Of a stretch of 64,000 nucleotides of DNA, positions 55,648 through 64,000 are shown piece after piece. Source of the DNA: Thiorhodococcus drewsii AZ1 (GTDB lineage Bacteria > Pseudomonadota > Gammaproteobacteria > Chromatiales > Chromatiaceae); the NCBI RefSeq assembly GCF_000224065.1, contig NZ_AFWT01000003.1:25355-89354 (forward strand), given 5' to 3'. The notes under the pieces were generated by a model. The model was not told where the DNA came from and ran no database searches. It was given only the letters and a program-made list of their open reading frames with translations. A program made the translations under genes and the position numbers. Within the stretch, counting starts at the first letter, position 1, and the number at the start of each line of letters is the position of its first letter.

Positions 55648-57933
55648 ATGGCTGTCGATACATCCTCATCCATCAATCTGTTCGAGGGGGACTCCTCTCC
55701 CCCTGATTCCGCTCGATCCAGTCGGCGTGTCGGTTGGAGTCCAAGGAAATCACCTTCCGGTGGGAACGAGTCGCTCCGGGCGTTCGATTCGCTTCTGGAG
55801 CCGGGGCGCAATTGCTGGCGTCTGGAGCAGGTTGGCCGACTCGCCGTGCTGGTCGATGGCGAAGACTATTACGGGGTCGTGCGCCAGGCGATGATCCAGG
55901 CGCGCCGACGCATCGTCATCGCCAGTTGGGATCTGCACAGTCAGCTGAGCCTGGTCCGCGATGGCCGCGACGACGGCCATCCGGTCCGACTCGCCGAACT
56001 GCTGCGTCATTTGCTGGAGCGCACCCCGGAGTTGGAGGTGTTCGTCCTGCTTTGGGACTATGCCCCCATCTACGCCCTGGAGCGCGAGCCGCTCTTTCTG
56101 GGGGATCATCCCTGGGGCGACGACCATCCTCGCCTGCATTTCGTCAAGGACGCCAGCCATCCGGTGGTCGCCAGTCAGCATCAGAAACTCGTTGCCATCG
56201 ACGGGAGCATCGCCTTCTGTGGCGGCTTCGATTTGAGCAAATGGCGTTGGGACACCAACGCGCACCCGTCTGAGGACGAGCGTCGCGTCGATCCGGACGG
56301 CAATCCCTATCCGCCCTTCCACGACCTGCAAATGCTCGTCGACGGACCTGCTGCGACCGCCATCATGGATCTCTTCCTGGACCGCTGGCGTTGGGCGACC
56401 GGCGAGACCCTGGAGCCCCTGTCTGCTTCGGATGACGCGCCGGCCCCCTGGCCTCAAGGCGTGGATCCCATGTTGCGGGACACGCGGGTGGGGATCGCCC
56501 GCACCTTGCCCGCCTACGGAGAGCGCCCCGAGTCGCGTGAGATCGAACGGCTGTATCTGGATATGATCGAGGGGGCGCGCGACTGCATCTATATCGAAAA
56601 CCAGTACCTATCCTCCCGCTCCCTGGTCAAGGCGCTGTGTCGCTCGCTCAGGCGCCGGAAGGGGCCGCAGGTGGTCGTCATCCTGCCGCAGCGGACCGGC
56701 GCCTGGATCGAACAGCACACCATGGATGTGCTGCGTGCGCGCATGCTGGCGCGGATGCGCAGGCTCGACCGGCACGGACGGCTTGCCGTCTACTATCCCG
56801 ACGTTCAGGGGCTGAGCGACGGCTGCCTCATGGTCCACGCCAAGCTCATGATCGTCGACGATGCCGTGCTGCGGATCGGATCCTCCAACCTGAGCAATCG
56901 ATCCATGGGGCTCGACAGCGAATGCGACCTCTGCGTCGTCGCCAAGGACGCGCAAGAGGTCGGCGCCATTCGCGCCTTGCGCCAGCGGCTGCTCGGTATG
57001 TTCCTTTCGGTCGACTCCGAGCGGGTCGATGAGGCCGAACGTCAGGCGCGCGAGCAGGGCGGTGGGATTCTCCAGGCGCTCGAACGGCTGCGCGAGCAAC
57101 AGTCGGTGCCGGACGCGGATCCTCCGATTCGGCTCGCGGTCCTCGACGGCGAGGTGGATCCCGAATGGAACCGGCAGCTCCCGGACGAGCGCATCCTTGA
57201 CCCGGATCGGCCCATCGACGGCGATCTGGTCACCAAGGTCGTGGTCGGCGGAGAGGAGCATACCCGGCATTTGCGCTGGCGACTCATCCTCGGTGGCGTC
57301 CTGGTGGCGCTCTTCGTCGCGCTGGCGGCCAGCTGGCGCTGGACCGCTCTCGGGGACTGGCTGAAGCCAGAGACCTTGGCGAGCCTGGTGCAGGGACTGA
57401 ATCACGCCGTCTGGGGGCCGCCGGTTGCCGTCGCCGCCTTCGTCACGGCCGCCGTGATTGCCGTGCCAGTAACCCTTTTGATACTGGTGTCCGCTCTGGT
57501 CTTCGGGCCGGTGACCGGGGCCGTGGTCGCTCTGAGCGGCGCCACGCTCTCGTCCTATGCCGGCTATGGGATCGGCAGCTATCTCGGTCGCCAGGCCGTG
57601 GATCGCATGTCCGGGGGCGGGCTGGGCCGGCTGAGTCGCCGTCTCGCCCGCCACGGCATCCTGACCGTCGTGACCGTGCGTATCGTTCCGGTGGCGCCCT
57701 TTGCCGTCATCAACCTCTTCGCCGGCGCCTCGCATCTGCGGCTGCGCGATTTCTTGATCGGCACCGCGATCGGCATGACCCCGGCCATCTTGGCCATGGC
57801 GGTCTTCGCCGAGGGACTCATGTCGCTCATCGGAAAGGCGGACCTGCGCGCCGTGGCGCTCGTTTTCGTGGGTGTGTTGGCGATCGCCGGGCTGACCTGG
57901 TACGGACGACGGATGCTCGCCGATGACCGATAA
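55648..57933 (+). CDS. Phospholipase D/cardiolipin synthase-like protein fused to VTT domain
   Basis: 761 residues from the ATG at 55648, with GGAG upstream. Two HKD motifs are present: SQHQKLVAIDGS with His178 and Lys180, and VHAKLMIVDDAVLRIGSSN with His397 and Lys399. A central region to about 540 leads to a membrane helix (about 545-568) and a VTT/DedA-like domain (about 590-755) with WGPPVAVAAFVTAAVIAVP and RIVPVAPFAVINLFAGAS. The fusion of a PLD to a SNARE-associated membrane domain fits membrane lipid transfer or cardiolipin-type synthesis. Its stop overlaps the next gene by 11 bases. A decayed copy of this gene's start and middle lies at 59011-59130. Confidence 0.92.
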   Translation: MAVDTSSSINLFEGDSSPPDSARSSRRVGWSPRKSPSGGNESLRAFDSLLEPGRNCWRLEQVGRLAVLVDGEDYYGVVRQAMIQARRRIVIASWDLHSQLSLVRDGRDDGHPVRLAELLRHLLERTPELEVFVLLWDYAPIYALEREPLFLGDHPWGDDHPRLHFVKDASHPVVASQHQKLVAIDGSIAFCGGFDLSKWRWDTNAHPSEDERRVDPDGNPYPPFHDLQMLVDGPAATAIMDLFLDRWRWATGETLEPLSASDDAPAPWPQGVDPMLRDTRVGIARTLPAYGERPESREIERLYLDMIEGARDCIYIENQYLSSRSLVKALCRSLRRRKGPQVVVILPQRTGAWIEQHTMDVLRARMLARMRRLDRHGRLAVYYPDVQGLSDGCLMVHAKLMIVDDAVLRIGSSNLSNRSMGLDSECDLCVVAKDAQEVGAIRALRQRLLGMFLSVDSERVDEAERQAREQGGGILQALERLREQQSVPDADPPIRLAVLDGEVDPEWNRQLPDERILDPDRPIDGDLVTKVVVGGEEHTRHLRWRLILGGVLVALFVALAASWRWTALGDWLKPETLASLVQGLNHAVWGPPVAVAAFVTAAVIAVPVTLLILVSALVFGPVTGAVVALSGATLSSYAGYGIGSYLGRQAVDRMSGGGLGRLSRRLARHGILTVVTVRIVPVAPFAVINLFAGASHLRLRDFLIGTAIGMTPAILAMAVFAEGLMSLIGKADLRAVALVFVGVLAIAGLTWYGRRMLADDR

Positions 57934-58672
57934 GCGTCGGTCCCTGACGGTCGCGACCTACAACATTCATCGCTCGATGGGGTCGGATCGCCGCATCGAC
58001 GATGGGCGGATCCTGGATGTCATTCTTGATTTGGACGCGGATCTGGTCGCCTTGCAGGAGGTCGAGACGCCGCTCAAACCGGGGCCGGAATACGTGCCCC
58101 TGATGCAGCGCCTGAGACACCAGGGCTACCGGCCCCTGCTGGGGCCGACGCTGACCTCGGAACTCTCGAGCTATGGCAACGTGCTGCTGAGCCGGCTGCC
58201 GGTCAAGATCCATCGGCAGCGGAATCTAAGCTACCCCGAGCGCGAACCGCGCGGCCTCATCGAGGCGGTCATGGACATGAGCGGTGCCGATCCAGCAGGG
58301 GCGGCGGCGCCGTCGGAACTTTGCTGTCTCGCGACCCATCTCGGGCTGAGCGTCGCCGAGCGCCGCTGTCAGCTCGCCCGGATCTCCGAGCGGCTCGGCC
58401 AACTCGCCAGGCGACCGAGTGGCATGCGCCCGACCATCCTGCTCGGCGACTTCAACGAATGGCGCCGACATCCGAGACGGCTTTCGGCCATCGACGCATG
58501 GCTCCAACCCGCCCCGATGCGTCGCTCCTTTCCTGGCGTCTTTCCGCTCTTTCCGCTGGACCGCATCTGGTTCGGTGGCGGCCTGACGCTGGACGCACTG
58601 GAGGTGATCCGCAGCCCGCTGACCCGTGTGGCTTCCGATCACCTGCCGTTGAGGGCGTCTTTCCTCTTGTGA
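57923..58672 (+). CDS. Endonuclease/exonuclease/phosphatase family protein
   Basis: 249 residues. The metal-dependent EEP fold shows TVATYNIHRSMGSD, DLVALQEVETP with the metal-binding Glu, LLGDFNEWRRHPRR, and SDHLPLRASFLL at the C-terminus with the catalytic Asp-His. No signal peptide is visible. Such proteins are often encoded with PLD-type cardiolipin synthases and may be phospholipid or nucleic acid phosphodiesterases; the substrate is not determined. It overlaps the PLD-VTT gene by 11 bases, so the two are translated together. Confidence 0.9.
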   Translation: MTDKRRSLTVATYNIHRSMGSDRRIDDGRILDVILDLDADLVALQEVETPLKPGPEYVPLMQRLRHQGYRPLLGPTLTSELSSYGNVLLSRLPVKIHRQRNLSYPEREPRGLIEAVMDMSGADPAGAAAPSELCCLATHLGLSVAERRCQLARISERLGQLARRPSGMRPTILLGDFNEWRRHPRRLSAIDAWLQPAPMRRSFPGVFPLFPLDRIWFGGGLTLDALEVIRSPLTRVASDHLPLRASFLL

Positions 58673-59010
58673 TCGGGCATCGATCGCCCGCCGATGCGCT
58701 GGCCCAGAGTCCGAGGCCATCGTAGTCCGCATGCGCTGCCCTGGGCGGGGCGTCGAGGGCTTGCGCTTTTGCCACTGAAACGGCGGGTCGGCACGCTTGA
58801 AGACGTCTAATTCATCACAATTTGGTGATATTGTGTAAGCCTGTACCGGTATCCAATGTATCCTTAGGCATTGAGGCATCCTTCGAGCATGAGAGTACAA
58901 TCCGGCCGCTCCCGGCCCGGGAGTCCATCAGGCGTTTCGCCATCTCTCCGCGCCAAGACACCCTAGATCTTTAGCGTGCGTCGAGGCAATCAGGGCTATT
59001 CGGAGCCCCC
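58673..59010. other. Intergenic region, 338 bp
   Basis: It lies between the EEP gene and the phospholipase remnant. No gene is seen. It shares scattered blocks with the phospholipase upstream region (GGCGGGTCGGC at 58782-58792, GGTGATATTGT at 58824-58834, CAATCCGGC near 58908), consistent with a degenerate duplicate promoter region. Confidence 0.45.
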
Positions 59011-59130
59011 GTGGCTATCGATACATCCCCATCCTGCAATCTGCCCGGCGAGCGCATTCTCGATCCGGATCGGTCCATCAATGGCCAGCTGGTCTTAAAG
59101 GTTGCAGGCGGTGGGCCAGAACGTGCGTGA
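59011..59130 (+). pseudogene. Remnant of a second phospholipase D-VTT gene
   Basis: A 39-codon frame starting at GTG reads VAIDTSPSCNL and then GERILDPDRSINGQLVLKV. The first 11 codons match the start of the phospholipase D-VTT gene (MAVDTSSSINL). The next segment matches its interior near residues 513-533 (DERILDPDRPIDGDLVTKV), so about 500 codons are missing between them. The reading frame stays open until TGA at 59130 and the flanking base changes are scattered. This looks like an old tandem duplicate with an internal deletion. It is unlikely to make a functional protein. Confidence 0.75.
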
Positions 59131-59190
59131 TATGCGTCCGCGCGTAGCATTCAAGCTAGATTAAGTCGTATTTCTATAGAGGTTCCAACG

Positions 59191-59793
59191 GTGGCCAGTC
59201 AAGCAGCAGTACGTGAGTCCATACAGGGCCAACCCTTTAACGATGTGCTGAACGAGTTGCACGCACATACCTTCTCCGGTGCTCCCGGGGAGTCCGACCC
59301 TTTTACGCTGAGCGAACTCGAACGCGAGTACATCGCCTATTCGCTGGGGCTCTACTATCAATGCGACCACTGCGTCCAGTACCACGGGCGTGTGGTCGAG
59401 CGGGTTCGCAAGAGTCTCGGTAACGATATCTGGGCATGGCAAGACGAACTGTTGAAGGTGGTTCTCTTCCTGAGGACCAGTCGCGCCAACGTCTCGTCCA
59501 GAGAGTGGGAGGGTTGGGTCGATGCCTGGCGTCGTTTCGCCGGGCGCCTGCATCATCATCAGGCGGGATTGGCCTGTAACATCGCCTATGCGGTCGGCAT
59601 CGCCCGTGCCGACGAGCATCTGATGGACATCGCCTTCGAGTCCCTGCGAATCTTCTATCCGGATGACGAGATCCTGCTCGGTGTCATCCGCGATATCGAC
59701 CGGGTCGTCGTCTTTATGAAGGCCGCGACATCGAAAAACCGCACCGACCCCATCGTGCGACGTCAACTGGGCGGTCAAGGCATTCGCGTCTGA
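59191..59793 (+). CDS. Carboxymuconolactone decarboxylase/AhpD-like protein (second copy type)
   Basis: 200 residues starting at GTG with GAGGT nine bases upstream. The AhpD-like core has EREYIAYSLGLYYQCDHCVQYHGRVVERV, with CxxC and a nearby His. The downstream helices (HHHQAGLACNIAYAVGIARADEHLMDIAF) belong to the same fold. It shares family and not close sequence with the AhpD-like protein at 54505-55065. It follows the phospholipase remnant, so a phospholipase/AhpD pairing occurs on both sides of this locus. Confidence 0.84.
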   Translation: MASQAAVRESIQGQPFNDVLNELHAHTFSGAPGESDPFTLSELEREYIAYSLGLYYQCDHCVQYHGRVVERVRKSLGNDIWAWQDELLKVVLFLRTSRANVSSREWEGWVDAWRRFAGRLHHHQAGLACNIAYAVGIARADEHLMDIAFESLRIFYPDDEILLGVIRDIDRVVVFMKAATSKNRTDPIVRRQLGGQGIRV

Positions 59794-59968
59794 CACCCTC
59801 GGGCTGACGCAGACGTTTACGCCCCTTCCCCAGCAATCCCCACAGGGACGGAGTCCAGGGAGAAGCCTGCGTCCTGTCGAACAGGGCTTGAGCCTCTTCC
59901 CCTTCCTTGGTGAGAAGGGGCCGAACGATTCGGGTTCGATACCCCCTGTGGCGGCCTCTGATGGCGTG

Positions 59969-59996
59969 ACGCCGGTCCCGGAAACGGCTCCGGCGT
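59969..59996. terminator. Hairpin with GAAA loop between convergent genes
   Basis: ACGCCGG (59969-59975) pairs with CCGGCGT (59990-59996). An inner CCG-GAAA-CGG stem-loop continues the helix across a small internal loop, giving a stable GNRA-capped hairpin. It is about 18 bases from the RNase T2 stop and downstream of the AhpD-like gene, so it may terminate both. There is no strong T-run. Confidence 0.55.
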
Positions 59997-60013
59997 CTTC
60001 CTGTTCCGCGTCC

Positions 60014-61090
60014 TCAACGCACCGCTTGTACGCGTCCCTTGACGCAGCTCTTTTGATTGGTCGAGTCGGATGTCGGCGGCGCGGCCTGTATCAGCGTGTC
60101 TAGATCGGCCGGGGTGGCGATGTTGCCCTTGAGGTTGATCCAGAGCTCGGCGATGAGGTTCTCGCCTCCGACCTTGGTGCAACGGATGAGGACGCGTTCT
60201 CCGGCACCGGAGCCGAAGGCGTCGTCGAATGCGGACCGGATCTGATCGCGGGTCAGCGTCTGGCCGATATGCTCGGCGAAGAGTTGCCGTACGCTGGAGG
60301 CGTTGAGTGCCTTCAGAGCGGCCATGGCCTCGGTGAAGTATTCGTCGGGGTCGCTCCCCGCGTCCGGGCCACTTTTGTCGCGTTCGTAGCAGGTGCCGTG
60401 CTTGGGCCATTCGTGCAGGTGCAGGCCGGATTGCACGCCTGGCATGGCGACCTTCAAGTCGTTCATCACCTCGGGCGAGAGCCTGATTTGCGTATCGTCA
60501 TCCTGGCTGCCCTTGCAGCTCACGGGGCCGCCTCGGCCGCAATAGCAGGGAAAGATCGCGGTATCGTCCAGATCGTCGGGCCAGAGTCCGTGGAGCGCGA
60601 AATGGGTGGCGTCGAATCGATCGGGTGTCTGTGAGCGGCATTCCTTCTTGTCGCGGCCCTTCGCGGTGGCGCAGAAGCTGGGCTGCCAGCTGGCGGCGAG
60701 GACGTATTCGATGCTGTCCTGGGCGAGGCCGCGGGCTTCGGTGCTGGTGGGCTGGGTGCTTGGTGCTTGGCCCTGATCCGGGGAGATCACCAGGCTGTTT
60801 TTGGGTGCGTAGGCGCCGCAGCTCATGGGAACCCAGCGGGCTTGCGTGATTGGGGCGTCCGGCACCTTGATCTGGTAATGGGTGCCCGGCGTGGAGTTGC
60901 GCCCGATCATGTCGTATGCGCGTCGGATTTCGAGCCGGATGTTGCCGGGGTTGCCGCTGTCCTTTTTCTGGTTCGCCTCGCACTTCGCGAGGGCGATGAA
61001 GTAACCCTCCAGTCGGACCTGCTGTGCGGCCGAGGGCATGGCGATCGTGAGGGTCAACAGGGCGCAGGTTAAAGCGATGGATCCTTTCAT
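60014..61090 (-). CDS. Ribonuclease T2-family protein
   Basis: 358 residues from the ATG at 61090 with GGAGG upstream. A signal peptide ends near PSAAQQ. An N-terminal region of about 100 residues with two cysteines (LAKCEANQKKDSG, VPMSCGAYAP) precedes the RNase T2 domain. Both catalytic segments are present: FALHGLWPD (CAS I) and HLHEWPKHGTC (CAS II), including the catalytic histidines. It would cleave RNA in the periplasm or outside the cell. The N-terminal extension is not part of the core enzyme and is unassigned. Confidence 0.92.
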   Translation of the reverse strand: MKGSIALTCALLTLTIAMPSAAQQVRLEGYFIALAKCEANQKKDSGNPGNIRLEIRRAYDMIGRNSTPGTHYQIKVPDAPITQARWVPMSCGAYAPKNSLVISPDQGQAPSTQPTSTEARGLAQDSIEYVLAASWQPSFCATAKGRDKKECRSQTPDRFDATHFALHGLWPDDLDDTAIFPCYCGRGGPVSCKGSQDDDTQIRLSPEVMNDLKVAMPGVQSGLHLHEWPKHGTCYERDKSGPDAGSDPDEYFTEAMAALKALNASSVRQLFAEHIGQTLTRDQIRSAFDDAFGSGAGERVLIRCTKVGGENLIAELWINLKGNIATPADLDTLIQAAPPTSDSTNQKSCVKGRVQAVR

Positions 61091-61394
61091 GGCGGACCTC
61101 CGTCCAGGGGATTGTGCGTGTCGAGCGTGCGCATCGATTCCAGGGTGTCGTAGCCCGGATGCAGCATAGCCGAATCTGCGGGTGTCTTTGCGGTGCCTCT
61201 GGGGTTCGCTGCGCTGCACCCAGACGACGTGGCCTGTGGGTTAGTGCTGTGAAAAGTTATGCCTTGGCGTTATATGCAAAGCGATAAGTATTCTTTTCGT
61301 TCGCGGGTTGTGGTGGCTATCGTTGAGTCATGTACCGATCCGGTCTTGGATCGGGCCGATGTTTCCGATCTCACGCCATTCTGGAGCGACCGCC
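61091..61394. other. Divergent intergenic region, 304 bp
   Basis: It lies between the RNase T2 gene (minus) and the hydrolase gene (plus). No gene is supported. An AT-richer patch at about 61250-61300 includes TTATATGC and may hold the hydrolase promoter, but no full promoter is claimed. Confidence 0.35.
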
Positions 61395-62063
61395 ATGTCT
61401 TCGACCAAGATCGCCGCTTTTCCCGCGCATTCGACACTCATCATCCCGGGCTTTCAGGGGAGTGGTCCCGGTCATTGGCAGACCTGGCTGGAGCATCAGC
61501 TCCCGGAGGCGCGTCGGGTGTCCGGGATCGATTGGGGCGCGCCGGTGCTGGCGAATTGGGCGGATTCTATTCGGCTTGCGATTCAGCATGCGCCGGAGCC
61601 TGTGTGGCTGGTCGCGCATAGTTTCGGCTGCCTGGCGGCGGTGACGGCGGGTAATGCGTTGGCTTCGCGGGTCGCGGGTGCCCTGCTGGTGGCTCCGGGC
61701 GATCCCGATCGTTTCTCGGCTCGGGGTCTGCGAGAATCGGAGACCAGTGGATCCAGCATCGGGTCCGATTTGCCTCGGGATCTGCTCGGTTTCCCGACTC
61801 TGATCGTGGCAAGCGGGGACGATCCCTGGATGCGACCGGCGAGAGTGGCCTATTGGGCCGACCGTTGGGGCAGCACCGTCGTGAATGCCGGCAAGGTTGG
61901 GCATCTGAACGAGGCATCGGGGTTCGGACCCTGGCCTGAGGGGCTCGCCTTGCTCCAGTCCTTTCAGGCGTGGCAGTCGCGGGGTCTGGGCGCCCCTATG
62001 CACATCCAGTCGGCCGTCGCACCGCGTGGAGACCTGGGGCTGAGGGCGAGACCGACCGCCTGA
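61395..62063 (+). CDS. RBBP9/YdeN-family alpha/beta hydrolase
   Basis: 222 residues from the ATG at 61395 with GGAG upstream; a longer in-frame reading is not needed. Family motifs are [20 protein letters not shown], the nucleophile elbow AHSFG, and the C-terminal [18 protein letters not shown] with the catalytic His; the acid is likely in VASGDDPWM. It is a cytoplasmic serine hydrolase of unknown substrate. It precedes cysK by 70 bases in the same direction. Confidence 0.88.
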   Translation: MSSTKIAAFPAHSTLIIPGFQGSGPGHWQTWLEHQLPEARRVSGIDWGAPVLANWADSIRLAIQHAPEPVWLVAHSFGCLAAVTAGNALASRVAGALLVAPGDPDRFSARGLRESETSGSSIGSDLPRDLLGFPTLIVASGDDPWMRPARVAYWADRWGSTVVNAGKVGHLNEASGFGPWPEGLALLQSFQAWQSRGLGAPMHIQSAVAPRGDLGLRARPTA

Positions 62064-62133
62064 TGCGTGTGTGCGGCGCGACGCTGGTGGCCCATGTTCG
62101 CGGCGATCGGTGACATTTTTTAGAGGAGAGCTC

Positions 62134-63111
62134 ATGTCCAAGTGGTTTGCAGACAATGCCCAGTCCATCGGCCGCACCCCGTTGGTCGCGCTGAATCGGG
62201 TGACGGACGGCGCGCCGGCGCGGGTGCTGGCCAAGATCGAGGGACGTAATCCGGCCTATTCGGTCAAGTGTCGGGTCGGCGCCTCCATGGTGTGGGATGC
62301 CGAGCGTCGCGGGCTGCTCGGTCCAGGAAAGGAGCTGGTCGAGCCAACCAGCGGCAACACCGGGATCGCGCTGGCCTTCGTTGCCGCCGCCAAGGGGATT
62401 CCGCTGACCCTGACCATGCCAGAGACCATGAGTCTGGAGCGGCGCAAGCTACTCGCGGCCTATGGTGCGCGGCTGGTGCTGACCGAAGGGGCCAAGGGCA
62501 TGGGCGGTGCGATCGCCAAGGCGGAAGAGATTGCGGCCTCGGATCCGGATCGCTATCTGCTGCTCCAGCAATTCAAGAACCCCGCCAACCCTGCGATCCA
62601 CGAGGCCACGACCGGCCCGGAGATTTGGGACGACACCGAGGGCGAGGTCGATATCTTCGTCTCGGGCGTCGGTACCGGCGGCACCATCACTGGTGTGACG
62701 CGCTATCTGAAGCAGGCCCAAGGCAAGCCGATCCTCTCGGTCGCGGTCGAGCCAGCGGCAAGCCCTGTACTGACCCAGTCCCGGGCCGGTGAGCCGCTCA
62801 AGCCCGGACCGCATCAGATTCAGGGGATCGGTGCGGGATTCGTCCCCGATGTGCTGGATCTCTCGCTGGTCGACCTGATCGAGACGGTCGAGAACGCCGA
62901 CGCGATCCAATACGCGCTGCGTCTGGCGCGGGAGGAGGGCATCCTCTCCGGTATTTCCAGTGGCGCGGCGGTTGCGGCGGCGGTGCGTTTGGCGCAACGT
63001 GAGGCGCACGCGGGCAAAACCATCGTGGTGGTGCTGCCGGACTCGGGCGAGCGCTATCTGAGTTCGGTGCTGTTCGAGGGGCTGTTCGACGAGAACGGAG
63101 TGGCGCGATAG
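62134..63111 (+). CDS. cysK: Cysteine synthase A
   Basis: 325 residues from the ATG at 62134, with GAGGAG upstream. It matches CysK rather than Cys[20 protein letters not shown] with the PLP-binding Lys, [19 protein letters not shown], and [14 protein letters not shown]. The enzyme makes cysteine from O-acetylserine and sulfide with pyridoxal phosphate. The presence of cysB in the same window fits sulfur assimilation, although the two genes are 9 kb apart. Confidence 0.96.
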   Translation: MSKWFADNAQSIGRTPLVALNRVTDGAPARVLAKIEGRNPAYSVKCRVGASMVWDAERRGLLGPGKELVEPTSGNTGIALAFVAAAKGIPLTLTMPETMSLERRKLLAAYGARLVLTEGAKGMGGAIAKAEEIAASDPDRYLLLQQFKNPANPAIHEATTGPEIWDDTEGEVDIFVSGVGTGGTITGVTRYLKQAQGKPILSVAVEPAASPVLTQSRAGEPLKPGPHQIQGIGAGFVPDVLDLSLVDLIETVENADAIQYALRLAREEGILSGISSGAAVAAAVRLAQREAHAGKTIVVVLPDSGERYLSSVLFEGLFDENGVAR

Positions 63112-63198
63112 GACGCCGCCCGAAGACATGCGTGGCGTCGATCGGCCGTGATGAACGGCACGTCGGCGCCGCTCCACGCCTCTCCGTCCTGTCTACGG

Positions 63199-64000
63199 TC
63201 AGCTCCAGCTGCCGTGTTTCTCGACCACCATGCTGTCGACCAGTCGCATGACCTCAAGGCTGGCAGCCTCCGTCTGCGTCATGGCTTCCAAGATGGCCGT
63301 TTGCACCTCGATATCGCTTTCCCATGCCTCGTCTAGGCATGGCAGCATCTGGTTGACATGATCGTGCACCTGGGCGTGCGGGTGCTCCAGCGCCGCGTAG
63401 CTTCGTGTCAGGCCGAAATCCTCTCGACCCGCCGAGTCGTACCATTGTCCGAGACGGCACTGATGATGATCGACCCGGACCGCGTCGCGATAGTCGTTGT
63501 CCTGGTCGGCCGCGTTGATGGCCATATAGGCGCGCTGCTTGAAGATGACGTGATCGACCTTGACCAGCGAGCCGAAGCCCATGTCGCGCGTGCGCGTGGC
63601 GCGCTTCTGGGTCTCGCGGGCCGAGATGGCGAAATGGGCGAAGCGCCCCTCCATCTCCCCAATCACCTCGCTCGAACTGCTCGCCATGTCGCGCATGGCG
63701 AGCGAGTCCTCTTGCATGCGTTCGGTGGCGACGGCGAAGCTTCCCATGATCTGACCGATGGATTCCGAGGCGCTCTTGGTGTTTTCGGCCAGCGTGCGCA
63801 CCTCATCGGCGACCACCGCGAATCCACGTCCCAACTCGCCCGCGCGTGCGGCCTCGATGGCGGCATTGAGCGCGAGCAGGTTGGTTTGGTTGGCGATGGC
63901 GGTGATCAGCTGTACGGCTGAGGTGATTTCCTGACTGCGGGCGCTGAGCTCTGCGACTGCGTCGGCGACGCGATTGATGCGGGAGGTGATCTCGTTGAGA
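63199..64000 (-). CDS. Methyl-accepting chemotaxis protein with C-terminal CZB domain (5' truncated by window)
   Basis: Partial: the gene runs off the window at 64000, and about 266 C-terminal codons are seen. The MCP signalling tip is present ([36 protein letters not shown]). The last 130 residues form a chemoreceptor zinc-binding (CZB) domain with HVIFKQ, the [10 protein letters not shown] motif and [12 protein letters not shown], matching the His3-Cys zinc site. CZB domains sense zinc or hypochlorous acid. The sensor half is outside the window. Confidence 0.9.
   Translation of the reverse strand, partial: LNEITSRINRVADAVAELSARSQEITSAVQLITAIANQTNLLALNAAIEAARAGELGRGFAVVADEVRTLAENTKSASESIGQIMGSFAVATERMQEDSLAMRDMASSSSEVIGEMEGRFAHFAISARETQKRATRTRDMGFGSLVKVDHVIFKQRAYMAINAADQDNDYRDAVRVDHHQCRLGQWYDSAGREDFGLTRSYAALEHPHAQVHDHVNQMLPCLDEAWESDIEVQTAILEAMTQTEAASLEVMRLVDSMVVEKHGSWS

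Noticed and set aside
1..64000. CRISPR arrays, tRNA or rRNA genes, insertion sequences
   Set aside because: None was seen: no regular spaced repeats, no transposase-like frame, and no cloverleaf with CCA-type acceptor. The cloverleaf-like element at 13583-13682 lacks tRNA features such as TTCGA.

Overview
The window is a compact, high-GC stretch of a gammaproteobacterial chromosome. The conserved order hslV-hslU-DUF971-ubiE-ubiJ-ubiB and a clear CysB point to Gammaproteobacteria. The mix of sulfur genes (methanethiol oxidase, cysK, cysB), periplasmic quinoprotein genes, chemoreceptors and osmoprotection suggests a Chromatiales-type, purple-sulfur-like organism. That last step is inference, because no photosynthesis, rRNA or tRNA gene is visible. 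No complete mobile element, prophage or CRISPR array was seen.

Layout. 0.2-8.8 kb: surface-polysaccharide genes. These are a four-module glycosyltransferase, a GT4-type glycosyltransferase, a convergent WbsX-domain protein, and a Wzm/Wzt-type ABC exporter. 8.8-9.9 kb: a cNMP-binding/rhodanese protein. 10.0-15.7 kb (minus strand): ubiquinone biosynthesis (ubiB, ubiJ, ubiE), a DUF971 protein and the HslVU protease. A 100-bp cloverleaf-like palindromic element sits between hslU and the DUF971 gene. 15.9-20.5 kb: a porin and a ProVWX-type glycine betaine importer with intercistronic hairpins. 21-23.3 kb: a PAS chemoreceptor and a lower-GC membrane TIR protein. 23.4-26.5 kb: asparagine synthetase and a PAP2 phosphatase.

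26.6-30.5 kb: a xoxF-xoxG-xoxJ-CxxxCW operon, i.e. a lanthanide-type PQQ methanol dehydrogenase with its cytochrome, periplasmic binding-like partner and rhodanese-like protein. The cofactor genes pqqABCDE, including the 24-codon pqqA, lie at 36.1-39.4 kb. Between them are a ClC channel, an unknown polytopic membrane protein and an AEC transporter. 39.7-42.6 kb: an apparent operon of a Crp/Fnr regulator, a DUF2892 protein, a SLAC1/TDT channel and an OmpA-family protein. 42.7-45.8 kb: small secreted proteins, a dicarboxylate/glutamate symporter and a pterin dehydratase.

45.9-51.3 kb: a methanethiol oxidase locus. It has a Sco1 protein facing mtoX (SBP56 family), then a Sco1-MauG fusion protein and a separate MauG-type di-haem protein. 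Together they look like a periplasmic copper enzyme with dedicated maturation proteins. 51.4-55 kb: an EamA transporter, cysB, a diguanylate cyclase and an AhpD-like protein. 55.6-59.8 kb: a phospholipase D-VTT fusion with an endonuclease/exonuclease/phosphatase protein, followed by a decayed remnant of a second copy of the phospholipase gene and a second AhpD-like protein. 60-64 kb: RNase T2, an RBBP9-like hydrolase, cysK, and the 3' part of a CZB-domain chemoreceptor that runs off the window.

The best candidates for follow-up are the methanethiol oxidase locus with its Sco-MauG fusion, the roughly 55-residue low-complexity insertion in XoxF, the membrane TIR protein lacking the usual catalytic Glu, the phospholipase gene remnant, and the cloverleaf-like repeat.
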